6,169 nucleotides of DNA, taken from Peptococcaceae bacterium (lineage in GTDB: Bacteria; Bacillota; Peptococcia; Peptococcales; Peptococcaceae). Shown here one piece after another: positions 1-5,753 of the stretch. Location: positions 1 through 6,169 of the forward strand of contig JAGARS010000222.1 in the NCBI GenBank assembly GCA_017622155.1, in the 5' to 3' direction. Numbering within the stretch: the stretch's first letter is position 1; the number at the start of each line of letters is the position of its first letter. The notes below the pieces were generated by a model. The model had not been told where the DNA came from. It did no database searches and saw nothing but the letters and a program-made list of their open reading frames with translations. A program made the position numbers and the translations under genes.

Positions 1-1
1 G

Positions 2-82
2 AATAAAAAATCCTGTGCTAAATGTTTTGTGCCGGATGAAATTAAAATGTATGGGATGATGTTCTCGGCATCCTGTAAATAA
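2..82 (+). CDS. Possible C-terminal end of a gene entering from the left edge
   Basis: This frame is open from the left edge to a TAA at 80-82, giving 26 residues that include an SCAKCF segment and end in SASCK. The stop lies one base before the stem of a strong plus-strand terminator, which is the placement expected for the true end of a plus-strand gene. The other two plus frames also end within the first 60 bases (TAA at 4-6, TGA at 57-59), so the frame choice rests mainly on closeness to the terminator. Three cysteines in a short tail are notable but not enough to name a family. Too little is visible to assign a function. Confidence 0.4.
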   Translation, partial: NKKSCAKCFVPDEIKMYGMMFSASCK

Positions 83-83
83 G

Positions 84-118
84 GAAGGCAGCCGTGTTTA
101 TGCGGCTGCCTTCTTTTT
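84..118 (+). terminator. Strong rho-independent terminator, probably bidirectional
   Basis: Bases 84-94 pair perfectly with 103-113 (11 bp, GC-rich core GGCAGCCG) around an 8-base loop, and are followed by five Ts at 114-118. On the plus strand this ends the gene entering from the left. On the minus strand the same hairpin lies about 30 bases after the stop of the ferredoxin-rubrerythrin gene and is followed by a weaker T-rich tract (CTTATTTA), so it may serve both converging units. Confidence 0.9.
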
Positions 119-143
119 ATGTGCTGTGATATGGGATGTCAAA

Positions 144-1337
144 TTAATAGTTTTCTTTTCTTACTTCAAAGAATGCCTGTGCGTATTTGCATACAGGGCA
201 TACTTCCGGCGCATTGGCGCCTTCGGACAGGTGACCGCAGTTGCGGCATTCCCATACGGTTGGTTCATCTTTGGCGAATACTTTGCTGTTTTTCACGTTT
301 TCTAACAGTGCCAGATAGCGTTTTTCATGTTCTTTTTCTACAGCAGCAACACCGCGGAATGCTTCAGCCAGCTCATGGAAGCCTTCTTCGTCTGCATCGT
401 TTGCCATACGTACATACATATCTGTCCATTCGGAGTTTTCTCCCTGTGCGGCATGCAGCAGGTTTTCGGCGGTATCGCCCACTTCTGCCAGTTCCATAAA
501 CCACATTTTTGCATGTTCTTTTTCATTGTCAGCAGTCTGCTGGAACAATGCAGCAATTTGTTCATAGCCCTGTGCTTTTGCTACTGCTGCAAAGTAGGTG
601 TATTTGTTGCGTGCCTGAGATTCACCGGCGAACGCTTCCCACAGATTTTTCTCCGTTTTGGTGCCTGCATAAGGGTTTTTCTTAGGTGCTTCTTCTTCCA
701 GTTTTACAAATACGCTTGCCGGCTGTTTGCAGCGCGGGCAGGTGAAATCTTCTGTCATAGGTCCTTCGTGGATATATCCGCATACGGTGCATTTCCATTT
801 TTCCATAGTAATCTCCTCCGATTGTTCTTCTAAATTGTTTTCTTTATTTTCTTCATGAAATTGAATCTGATTTAATAATTTCTGCACGATTTCTTTCGGG
901 AAATCACTGCGCTGGTCATCCAGCAGCGATAACAAAAATGCTTTTGTGTTTGCACTCTGCGGCAGCATATATCCTGCTTCCCGGTTGATATCTTCTGCCA
1001 TCAAGCGGTTGGATAACTCCAGTGCTTTGCCCAGATGGTTCGGCAGCTGCGCAGCGATTGCTTCCTGGGTGTTTTTGCTCTGCACCAGCACGCGCATTGC
1101 ATTTACCACAGTATCTGTTTTCGGCTGCTGTGGCGGCAGTACCCAAGGTACCATAGAAATTGCGCCCGATGGACAGGCATTTGCGCATGCGCCGCAGCCG
1201 ATACATTTCTGCGGATCAATGATGCTGTTCTCTGTATTGGTGGCGCCTGTCGGGCAAACATACAGGCACAGACAGTCTTTTTCACAAAGACGAATATTAC
1301 GGACTGCATAATGTGTAGCTTTTTGTGTCATGCCCAT
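144..1337 (-). CDS. rbr: Ferredoxin-rubrerythrin fusion (peroxide reductase)
   Basis: The 397 aa product combines modules usually found apart. Residues 1-62 form a two-cluster 4Fe-4S ferredoxin: C18, C22, C24, C28-P, then C45, C48, C51, C55-P. Residues 70-160 are helical with no recognised motif. Residues 160-177 are an acidic linker. Residues 178-397 are a full rubrerythrin: an N-terminal rubredoxin-like site (C183, C186, C200, C203), a four-helix diiron domain, and a C-terminal rubredoxin site (C364, C367, C380, C383). By comparison with Desulfovibrio rubrerythrin the diiron ligands are E239, E272, H275, E300, E303, E334 and H337, and all are present. Rubrerythrins reduce hydrogen peroxide to water in the cytoplasm of anaerobes; the fused ferredoxin probably feeds electrons (inference). 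The ORF overlaps the upstream rubredoxin gene as TGATG. The GGAG at 1341-1344 sits only 3 bases from this ATG but 9 from the ATG of codon 3 (position 1331), so codon 3 may be the true start. A separate rubrerythrin may also be made from ATG 806. Confidence 0.93.
   Translation of the reverse strand: MGMTQKATHYAVRNIRLCEKDCLCLYVCPTGATNTENSIIDPQKCIGCGACANACPSGAISMVPWVLPPQQPKTDTVVNAMRVLVQSKNTQEAIAAQLPNHLGKALELSNRLMAEDINREAGYMLPQSANTKAFLLSLLDDQRSDFPKEIVQKLLNQIQFHEENKENNLEEQSEEITMEKWKCTVCGYIHEGPMTEDFTCPRCKQPASVFVKLEEEAPKKNPYAGTKTEKNLWEAFAGESQARNKYTYFAAVAKAQGYEQIAALFQQTADNEKEHAKMWFMELAEVGDTAENLLHAAQGENSEWTDMYVRMANDADEEGFHELAEAFRGVAAVEKEHEKRYLALLENVKNSKVFAKDEPTVWECRNCGHLSEGANAPEVCPVCKYAQAFFEVRKENY
804..819 (-). 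promoter_or_regulatory. Internal ribosome binding site and ATG for a stand-alone rubrerythrin
   Basis: On the minus strand GGAGGAG (819-813) lies 6 bases before an in-frame ATG (806-804), which is codon 178 of the fusion ORF and begins [11 protein letters not shown], the usual start of a rubrerythrin with an N-terminal rubredoxin domain. Translation from here would give a complete 220 aa rubrerythrin (144-806). The Shine-Dalgarno and spacing are better than those of the fusion's own start. Whether both products are made cannot be read from the sequence. Confidence 0.7.
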
Positions 1338-1993
1338 CAGCTCCTTTCTATTTTTTCAAATTTTCTGCTGGGTACCTTACATACCGGGCATAAATCCGGC
1401 GGCGTATTGCCTAAATATACGAACCCGCAGATGGTGCATACATACAGTTCATTTGCTTCCAGCATTGCATCGCCTTCCTGTACATAGCGTGTCAGAAGGG
1501 ATTTTACGATACGGGTTACTTTTTCATCCCATGTCAGTGCCCGCAATGCACCGCGGTCTTTTTGCGCTTTTGCAGCGGCGTTGGCAAACGGCAAGCCTTC
1601 TTCCAAATCTTTTTCTGCCAGCTGCAGCAATTGTGCGGCATCGGCTTGCTCCGGAACTGCTGCTTTTGCTTTGAAATAATCAGACAATTCAAAAAACAGT
1701 TTTGCTTCTTCCGGCAGATATTGTTTTTCACATCCCCTTGCCAGGTTGGAACAAAGAATGCTCATCTCCAAATCCGATACCTGTTTGTCAGCAAGCAGTT
1801 CTTTGATATCTGCTGCTTGCTGATCTGCTGTTTTCAATTTGAAATCAGCTTTTACAGCACCGCACCATGGGCAGACCCACTGGGTAGGCAAATCATTCCA
1901 CTTGGTACCCGGTGCAATCCCTGCCTCAGGAATCCCTTTTGCTTCGTCATAGGTATAACCGCAAACGGAACATACATATACATTGTACTCCAT
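1337..1993 (-). CDS. Two-headed rubredoxin-domain protein
   Basis: The 218 aa protein opens with a classical rubredoxin (residues 1-53): C8 and C11 in CSVCGY, C41 and C44 in CPWCG, 29 residues between the pairs, with the usual PGT and WVCP segments. Residues 55-180 are mostly helical and contain C81 and C88. Residues 183-215 form a second rubredoxin-like site (C186, C189, C202, C205) with the short spacing seen in rubrerythrins. It is much longer than a free rubredoxin (about 50-55 aa). Rubredoxins pass single electrons in the cytoplasm. As first gene of the operon it probably supplies electrons to the downstream rubrerythrin (inference). The start is supported by AAGGAGG at 2001-2007, 7 bases before the ATG. 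Its TGA overlaps the next ATG. The role of the middle domain is unknown; a truncated rubrerythrin-like helical bundle is possible, but I do not see the diiron ligand motifs. Confidence 0.9.
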   Translation of the reverse strand: MEYNVYVCSVCGYTYDEAKGIPEAGIAPGTKWNDLPTQWVCPWCGAVKADFKLKTADQQAADIKELLADKQVSDLEMSILCSNLARGCEKQYLPEEAKLFFELSDYFKAKAAVPEQADAAQLLQLAEKDLEEGLPFANAAAKAQKDRGALRALTWDEKVTRIVKSLLTRYVQEGDAMLEANELYVCTICGFVYLGNTPPDLCPVCKVPSRKFEKIERS

Positions 1994-2011
1994 ATTGTCG
2001 CCTCCTTGAAT

Positions 2012-2026
2012 TTATACGTTATATAA
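2012..2026. promoter_or_regulatory. PerR-like operator candidate
   Basis: TTATA (2012-2016) and TATAA (2022-2026) form an inverted repeat around a 5-base centre. The spacing and outer arms equal those of the Bacillus PerR box (TTATAATNATTATAA), matching 10 of 14 defined positions; the inner four differ. It sits 19 bases before the rubredoxin start and overlaps the likely -10 region. PerR control of rubredoxin and rubrerythrin genes is known in clostridia. The surroundings are very AT-rich, so a chance match is possible. A second dyad, ATAATA (2023-2028) with TATTAT (2035-2040), overlaps it. Confidence 0.4.
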
Positions 2027-2049
2027 TACTGTTTTATTATCGTACGCAA
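2020..2049 (-). promoter_or_regulatory. Candidate promoter of the rubredoxin-rubrerythrin operon
   Basis: On the minus strand TTGCGT (2049-2044) could be a -35 and TATATA (2025-2020) a -10, with 18 bases between. Other -10 choices nearby (TATTAT, TATAAC) have poorer spacing. The position is right for transcribing the leftward operon, and the -10 lies inside the PerR-like dyad. Confidence 0.4.
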
Positions 2050-2107
2050 TGTGTATACCCAGATACAGGAATGTTTTAAACAGAAATTGTAAAGAATTTT
2101 GCAATTT

Positions 2108-2121
2108 ATAAAATATTTTAT
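2108..2121. repeat. 14-base perfect AT palindrome in the divergent spacer
   Basis: ATAAAATATTTTAT is a perfect dyad midway between the divergent genes. It contains only A and T, so it may be chance, but it lies where a shared operator would be expected. Apart from this and the listed promoter and operator candidates I see nothing else in the 268-base spacer. Confidence 0.3.
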
Positions 2122-2194
2122 TTTGTTTGGCAAGTAAACAGGAAGTGTAAAAGGATAATCTTTTCTGATTGATTGAAAAAATAAGAAAAATCTC

Positions 2195-2224
2195 TTTCAG
2201 TATGGTAATTCCTTGTAGTATAAT
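2195..2224 (+). promoter_or_regulatory. Promoter of the mltG-trmR-trhP operon
   Basis: A perfect TATAAT stands at 2219-2224. The best -35 match is weak (TTTCAG at 2195-2200, 18-base spacing). Transcription would begin near 2231, about 30 bases before the mltG ATG, leaving a short leader that contains the ribosome binding site AGGAGG (2250-2255). Confidence 0.55.
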
Positions 2225-2261
2225 AATGCTGTTATCGAGTTATCTCAGCAGGAGGAATTGT

Positions 2262-3299
2262 ATGAGCATGAAAAAATCTGCGTTTCAGAATAAAAAGCCA
2301 AGCATGCGTACCTATATAATTTTATTGATAGCGGTATTTGCCATAGCGGCAGTGGCGAGTATGTTTATCGGCGGCGGTGCACCGGCTGATGAAAACAATA
2401 CAGAAAAGATGGTGTTTCAGGTACGTGCCGGAGAAACAGCCAACGGGATTACTGCTCGTTTGAAAGAAGCAGGGCTTATTGAAAATGAGCTGTCTTTTAA
2501 ACTATATCTCAAAAGCAACAAGCTGGAAGACAAGCTGCGTGTAGGCAGTTATGTGCTGAGCCCATCTATGAGCACAGAGGAAATTGTAGATGAGCTGTTA
2601 AATGGTGTAGGGGAAATGATGTCGTTTACCATTCCGGAGGGATATACACTCAGAGATATTGCTGATCTGTTTGTGGCGGAAGAGATTATGTCTGCCGATA
2701 CATTCTGGAATCTGGTGCGTACTTATGATGTCAGCGGTTATGCGTTTATGGAAGGCTGCCCGGACAACAATCACCGTCTGGAAGGGTTCTTGTTCCCGGA
2801 TACTTATTTTATTGCAAAACATACGGCGCCTGAAAAAATCTTTGCTATGATGCTGGATCGGTTTGCAGAAGTATGGAATGCACTGCCAGAAAACAAAAGC
2901 GGTTTGTCCAATTATGACACGGTGATTCTGGCTTCTATGGTAGAGAGTGAGGCCAAGTTTGACAGCGAGCGTGCGACCATTGCTTCGGTGTATATGAACC
3001 GCAAAGCAAAAGGGATGTATATGCAGTGTGATGCTACCATTCTGTATGGTATGACGGAACGCAAAACACAGCTGTTATATTCTGATTATAAATATGAAAC
3101 CATTTACAACACATATTTGTATGCCGGTTTTCCGCCAACACCTATTGGAAATCCGGGCAAACAGTCGCTGATTGCGGCATGTCAGCCGGAAAAAACAGAA
3201 TATTTATATTATCTGTGGGATAGAGTAGATAATGACGGACATATTTTTTCCAAAACCTATCAGGAACATCTGAACCACAGCAAACGATTGGGATATTAA
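2262..3299 (+). CDS. mltG: MltG, endolytic peptidoglycan transglycosylase (YceG-like)
   Basis: The 345 aa product is a membrane-anchored lytic transglycosylase that cuts nascent glycan strands and so acts on the outer face of the membrane near the elongation machinery. Residues 1-16 are basic and cytoplasmic, 17-38 form one transmembrane helix, about 50-120 are a LysM-like region, and the rest is the YceG catalytic domain. Family motifs visible are LEGFLFPDTYF (173-183), ASMVESEA with likely catalytic E228, CDATILYG (256-263), and the segment around GFPPTPIGNPG (289-299). The start is ATG 2262, preceded by AGGAGG at 2250-2255 with a 6-base gap. The frame extends upstream to a TTG at 2169, but that lies ahead of the TATAAT at 2219 and has no ribosome binding site. 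Length fits the family. It is first of three plus-strand genes in the order seen in B. subtilis (yrrL, yrrM, yrrO). Confidence 0.95.
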   Translation: MSMKKSAFQNKKPSMRTYIILLIAVFAIAAVASMFIGGGAPADENNTEKMVFQVRAGETANGITARLKEAGLIENELSFKLYLKSNKLEDKLRVGSYVLSPSMSTEEIVDELLNGVGEMMSFTIPEGYTLRDIADLFVAEEIMSADTFWNLVRTYDVSGYAFMEGCPDNNHRLEGFLFPDTYFIAKHTAPEKIFAMMLDRFAEVWNALPENKSGLSNYDTVILASMVESEAKFDSERATIASVYMNRKAKGMYMQCDATILYGMTERKTQLLYSDYKYETIYNTYLYAGFPPTPIGNPGKQSLIAACQPEKTEYLYYLWDRVDNDGHIFSKTYQEHLNHSKRLGY

Positions 3300-3335
3300 A
3301 TACAAATTGAAGGATACAGGAGCGGAATGTAGAAG

Positions 3336-3980
3336 ATGAAAGATGTATTGGATACAGAGCTGCAGCTGTTTCTGCGCAGCATTCTGCCGGATGAAGATGA
3401 AGTACAGACTGAACTGCGCGATTATGCCGATGCCCATCATATTTCGGTGGTGGATCCGGAGGTAGGCTATTTGCTGCATTTGCTTACGGGGCTTGTAAAG
3501 CCGGAATCGGTACTGGAAATCGGCACAGCCATTGGCTGTTCGGGCATTTATATTGCCAGAGCTATGGAGCAAGGCTCGCTTACCACAATTGAGCTTACGG
3601 AAGAACGGCATACCATGGCGTTGGACTATTTTCGCCGTGCCGGTGTGGCTGACAAGATTCATGCAATCTGTGGAGATGCAAGGGACATTGTGCCGCAGCT
3701 GGATACGCAGTATGATATGATTTTTATGGATGCGGCTAAGGGGCAGTATATGGAGTTTCTGGCTGTAGCAGATCGTATTTTGAAGCCGGGCGGGCTTTTG
3801 GTAGCAGACAATGTGCTCTTAAACGGCTGGGTTGTAAATTTGAATTATCCGCGCCATCGCCAGAAAACAATGGTATATCGCATGAAAGCATTTCTGGAAC
3901 AATTTAAAGAAAATCCTGCGTATCAGTGCAGTGTAGTGCCATTGGGAGATGGTGTAGCATTGATTCGCAAATGTGAATAA
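3336..3980 (+). CDS. trmR: TrmR, tRNA 5-hydroxyuridine methyltransferase
   Basis: This 214 aa class I O-methyltransferase matches the YrrM/TrmR group, which uses S-adenosylmethionine to methylate 5-hydroxyuridine at tRNA position 34 to 5-methoxyuridine. The SAM-binding motif is EIGTAIGCSG (61-70), E86 should bind the ribose, and GDA (113-115) follows. The divalent metal site is D132 in MDAAKGQY and D158-N159 in ADN. On sequence alone a catechol-type O-methyltransferase acting on small molecules is possible. Placement between mltG and a U32 peptidase gene is the B. subtilis arrangement and makes the tRNA role likely. It starts 36 bases after mltG. The Shine-Dalgarno is poorly placed: AGGAG at 3318-3322 is 13 bases from the ATG, and an ATG at 3327 is followed directly by TAG, so initiation may be modest or coupled. 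Confidence 0.88.
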   Translation: MKDVLDTELQLFLRSILPDEDEVQTELRDYADAHHISVVDPEVGYLLHLLTGLVKPESVLEIGTAIGCSGIYIARAMEQGSLTTIELTEERHTMALDYFRRAGVADKIHAICGDARDIVPQLDTQYDMIFMDAAKGQYMEFLAVADRILKPGGLLVADNVLLNGWVVNLNYPRHRQKTMVYRMKAFLEQFKENPAYQCSVVPLGDGVALIRKCE

Positions 3981-4023
3981 TGCTTTTTAGAGATAAGAGA
4001 TTATAAAAGAGGTGTGATTACTT

Positions 4024-5268
4024 ATGAACAGCACACAGAAACCGGAACTGCTGGCTCCGGCCGGTACATTGGAAAAATTAAAATTTGCTGTACATTATGG
4101 AGCAGATGCCGTATATATTGCAGGAAAACAGTATGGGCTTAGAGCCTTTGCAGGAAATTTTGACAAAGCGGAAATGGCTGAAGGGATTCAGTTTGCCCAT
4201 GAAAGAAATGTAAAAGTGTATGTTACTGTGAATGTTTTTGCCCACAATGCAGATTTTGAGGGCATGGAAGCATATTTGAAAGAGCTGCTGGAACTGCATG
4301 TAGATGCGATTATCGTGTCTGACCCGGGGATTATTCGTCTGGCGCGGGAAAAAGTGCCGGAGCTTCCGGTGCATATCAGCACACAGGCCAATTGCACCAA
4401 CTGGTCCAGCGTGCAGTTCTGGAAAGACATGGGTGCGGAACGTGTGGTGCTGGCGCGTGAGCTTTCTTTGCCGGAAATCGAAGAGATTCGTCAAAAGGTA
4501 GATGTAGAGCTGGAAACCTTTGTGCACGGTGCCATGTGCATTTCGTATTCCGGCAGATGCCTTTTGAGCAATTATATGACAGAACGTGACTCCAATCAGG
4601 GACAGTGCGCACAAGCATGCCGCTGGAATTATAATCTGGTGGAAGAAAAACGGCCAAATGAATTTTATCCGATACAGGAAGATGAACGGGGCACATATGT
4701 ATTCAACTCACAGGATTTATGTCTGCTGCCGCATTTGAAAGATCTGGTGGATGCCGGCATTGCCAGCTTTAAGATTGAAGGCCGTATGAAGAGTGCATAC
4801 TATGTAGCAACAATCATTCGTGCATATCGCAATATGATTGATGCATGTTTTGAAGGTGCTGCGGTAAGCGATGATATTCAGTTCTGGCTGGATGAGCTGC
4901 AGAAAGTAAGCCATCGCCCATATACCACAGGTTTTTATTATGGAAAGCCGGAAAAAGGCGCATTGACACTGGACGATTCTCAGTACATTCGCCCATACGA
5001 TTTTATCGGCGTTGTGCATGATTATGATGCTGAGACAGGCATTGCTACCATCGAACAGCGCAACCATTTCCGTGTAGGGGATACTGTGGAATTTTTCAGC
5101 CCGCAGTATGGGTTCTTCCAGCAGACCATTACACAAATGCAGGACAAACATGGTGTGGAAATCAGTGTGGCGCCTCATGCGCAGCAGATTGTGCGCATTC
5201 CGGTGGAACATCCGGTGTATGCATTTGACCTGATGCGGAAGCAGACTGCTGATTCAAAAAAATTATAG
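4024..5268 (+). CDS. trhP: TrhP, U32 family tRNA uridine-34 hydroxylation protein
   Basis: The 414 aa protein belongs to peptidase family U32, whose members of this type are now known as RNA hydroxylation proteins rather than proteases. TrhP (E. coli YegQ, B. subtilis YrrO) is needed for prephenate-dependent 5-hydroxylation of wobble uridine in tRNA. The N-terminal barrel begins PELLAPAG (7-14). The U32 signature spans 164-182 (ETFVHGAMC then SGRCLLS). C172, C179, C195 and C199 are the expected four cysteines for an iron-sulfur cluster. Residues about 325-404 form the small C-terminal beta domain of the long U32 type. Length agrees with YegQ and YrrO. The start has AGAGG at 4008-4012, 11 bases upstream. 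It lies 43 bases after trmR, which encodes the next enzyme of the pathway. B. subtilis has two adjacent U32 genes here; only one is present in this window. No clear terminator follows the stop. Confidence 0.92.
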   Translation: MNSTQKPELLAPAGTLEKLKFAVHYGADAVYIAGKQYGLRAFAGNFDKAEMAEGIQFAHERNVKVYVTVNVFAHNADFEGMEAYLKELLELHVDAIIVSDPGIIRLAREKVPELPVHISTQANCTNWSSVQFWKDMGAERVVLARELSLPEIEEIRQKVDVELETFVHGAMCISYSGRCLLSNYMTERDSNQGQCAQACRWNYNLVEEKRPNEFYPIQEDERGTYVFNSQDLCLLPHLKDLVDAGIASFKIEGRMKSAYYVATIIRAYRNMIDACFEGAAVSDDIQFWLDELQKVSHRPYTTGFYYGKPEKGALTLDDSQYIRPYDFIGVVHDYDAETGIATIEQRNHFRVGDTVEFFSPQYGFFQQTITQMQDKHGVEISVAPHAQQIVRIPVEHPVYAFDLMRKQTADSKKL

Positions 5269-5307
5269 GGGTAAATAGAAAGTCTATGAGCAGAATGTGA
5301 AAACATG

Positions 5308-5316
5308 TGCTATAAT
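5308..5316 (+). promoter_or_regulatory. Extended -10 promoter for the zinc-ribbon gene
   Basis: TGC followed by TATAAT (5311-5316) is a perfect extended -10, and the preceding TG at 5306 completes a TGTGC form. No convincing -35 is seen, which is normal for extended -10 promoters. Transcription would start near 5323, after an in-frame ATG at 5319, which supports the ATG at 5349 as the true start. Confidence 0.6.
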
Positions 5317-5348
5317 ATATGGCGTTAAACTTTGGAGGTGTTTCAGAT

Positions 5349-5663
5349 ATGTTTAAACCGGACTATCGTGTAACAAAGTGCCCAATTTGCGGTGCCGAGT
5401 TAGAACGGAAGCAGTTTATGGGCTATGGAATCACATCCGGGTACAATTCTTCTTGCCCGAATTGCGGAAAGTACAACGATATCTGGGCTTGCGGTATGCG
5501 CGAGCTGGATTGTGGCGACTGGCACAGTGATACTTTTCAGTCAAACTACGGAACTCCAACTGATGAAGAAGCGCGAATTGAAAAGCAGAATTACAGCAAA
5601 CTGAATCGGTTGATTCTGGTAGAAAAACTCAAATGGATGTTTCAGCGAAAAACTGCAAAGTGA
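5349..5663 (+). CDS. Small zinc-ribbon protein of unknown function
   Basis: The 104 aa protein has two knuckles, CPIC (11-14) and CPNC (36-39), each followed by glycine, with 21 residues between them. This is the usual pattern of a zinc ribbon binding one Zn ion. Two more cysteines (C48, C55) lie just after it. The C-terminal third is charged and helical, ending RKTAK. No signal peptide or membrane segment is seen, so it should be cytoplasmic. The chosen ATG has GGAGG at 5334-5338, 10 bases upstream. An in-frame ATG at 5319 would add ten residues but lies at or before the expected transcription start. It has its own promoter and is probably separate from trhP. I do not recognise the family; nucleic-acid or protein binding is only a guess from the fold. 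Confidence 0.8.
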   Translation: MFKPDYRVTKCPICGAELERKQFMGYGITSGYNSSCPNCGKYNDIWACGMRELDCGDWHSDTFQSNYGTPTDEEARIEKQNYSKLNRLILVEKLKWMFQRKTAK

Positions 5664-5717
5664 TGCATGCAAACTGCACAACATCACTTGCAGCCATGAG
5701 GCTGTATCCCGGTGATG
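5660..5717 (+). other. Alternative hairpins in the spacer before the last gene
   Basis: CATCAC (5682-5687) can pair with either of two identical GTGATG copies, at 5660-5665 and 5712-5717. The first pairing encloses a TGCA/TGCA stem (5668-5671 with 5675-5678). The second encloses a 7-bp stem (5689-5695 with 5700-5706, one G-U pair) with loop ATGA. The two cannot form together. No T-run follows, so neither is a standard terminator, and the Shine-Dalgarno at 5738-5743 is outside both. It may be a regulatory leader, an mRNA-stabilising structure, or chance. Confidence 0.35.
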
Positions 5718-5753
5718 CAAAAGATGGAACGAAGTTTAAGGAGCGAAGAAGCC

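Noticed and set aside
327..833. 168-codon plus-strand open frame opposite the rubrerythrin gene
   Set aside because: It is rich in Cys and Phe in a pattern expected from reading the complement of the rubrerythrin codons, has no ribosome binding site, and overlaps a clearly real gene.
2127..2159. TTGGCA (2127-2132) with GATAAT (2154-2159) as a second plus-strand promoter
   Set aside because: The 21-base spacing is too long for a normal sigma-A promoter, and the TATAAT at 2219 is a better match.
2169..2261. In-frame upstream extension of mltG starting at TTG 2169 (31 extra residues)
   Set aside because: It has no ribosome binding site, the TATAAT at 2219-2224 lies inside it, and ATG 2262 has an ideal AGGAGG and gives the normal N terminus with one membrane helix.
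3204..3662. 152-codon minus-strand open frame across the mltG-trmR junction
   Set aside because: It overlaps two well-supported genes, and its composition is not protein-family-like.
4078..4614. 178-codon minus-strand open frame opposite trhP
   Set aside because: It lies wholly inside the U32 gene, shows no family motif or ribosome binding site, and looks like a shadow of codon bias.
5275..5306. Short inverted repeats after trhP (ATAGA/TCTAT and ATGT/ACAT) as a terminator
   Set aside because: The stems are only 4-5 bp and AT-rich with no T-run, so they are not a convincing terminator.
5319..5348. ATG 5319 as start of the zinc-ribbon gene
   Set aside because: It lies three bases after the -10 box and so at or before the transcription start, while ATG 5349 has GGAGG at a suitable distance.
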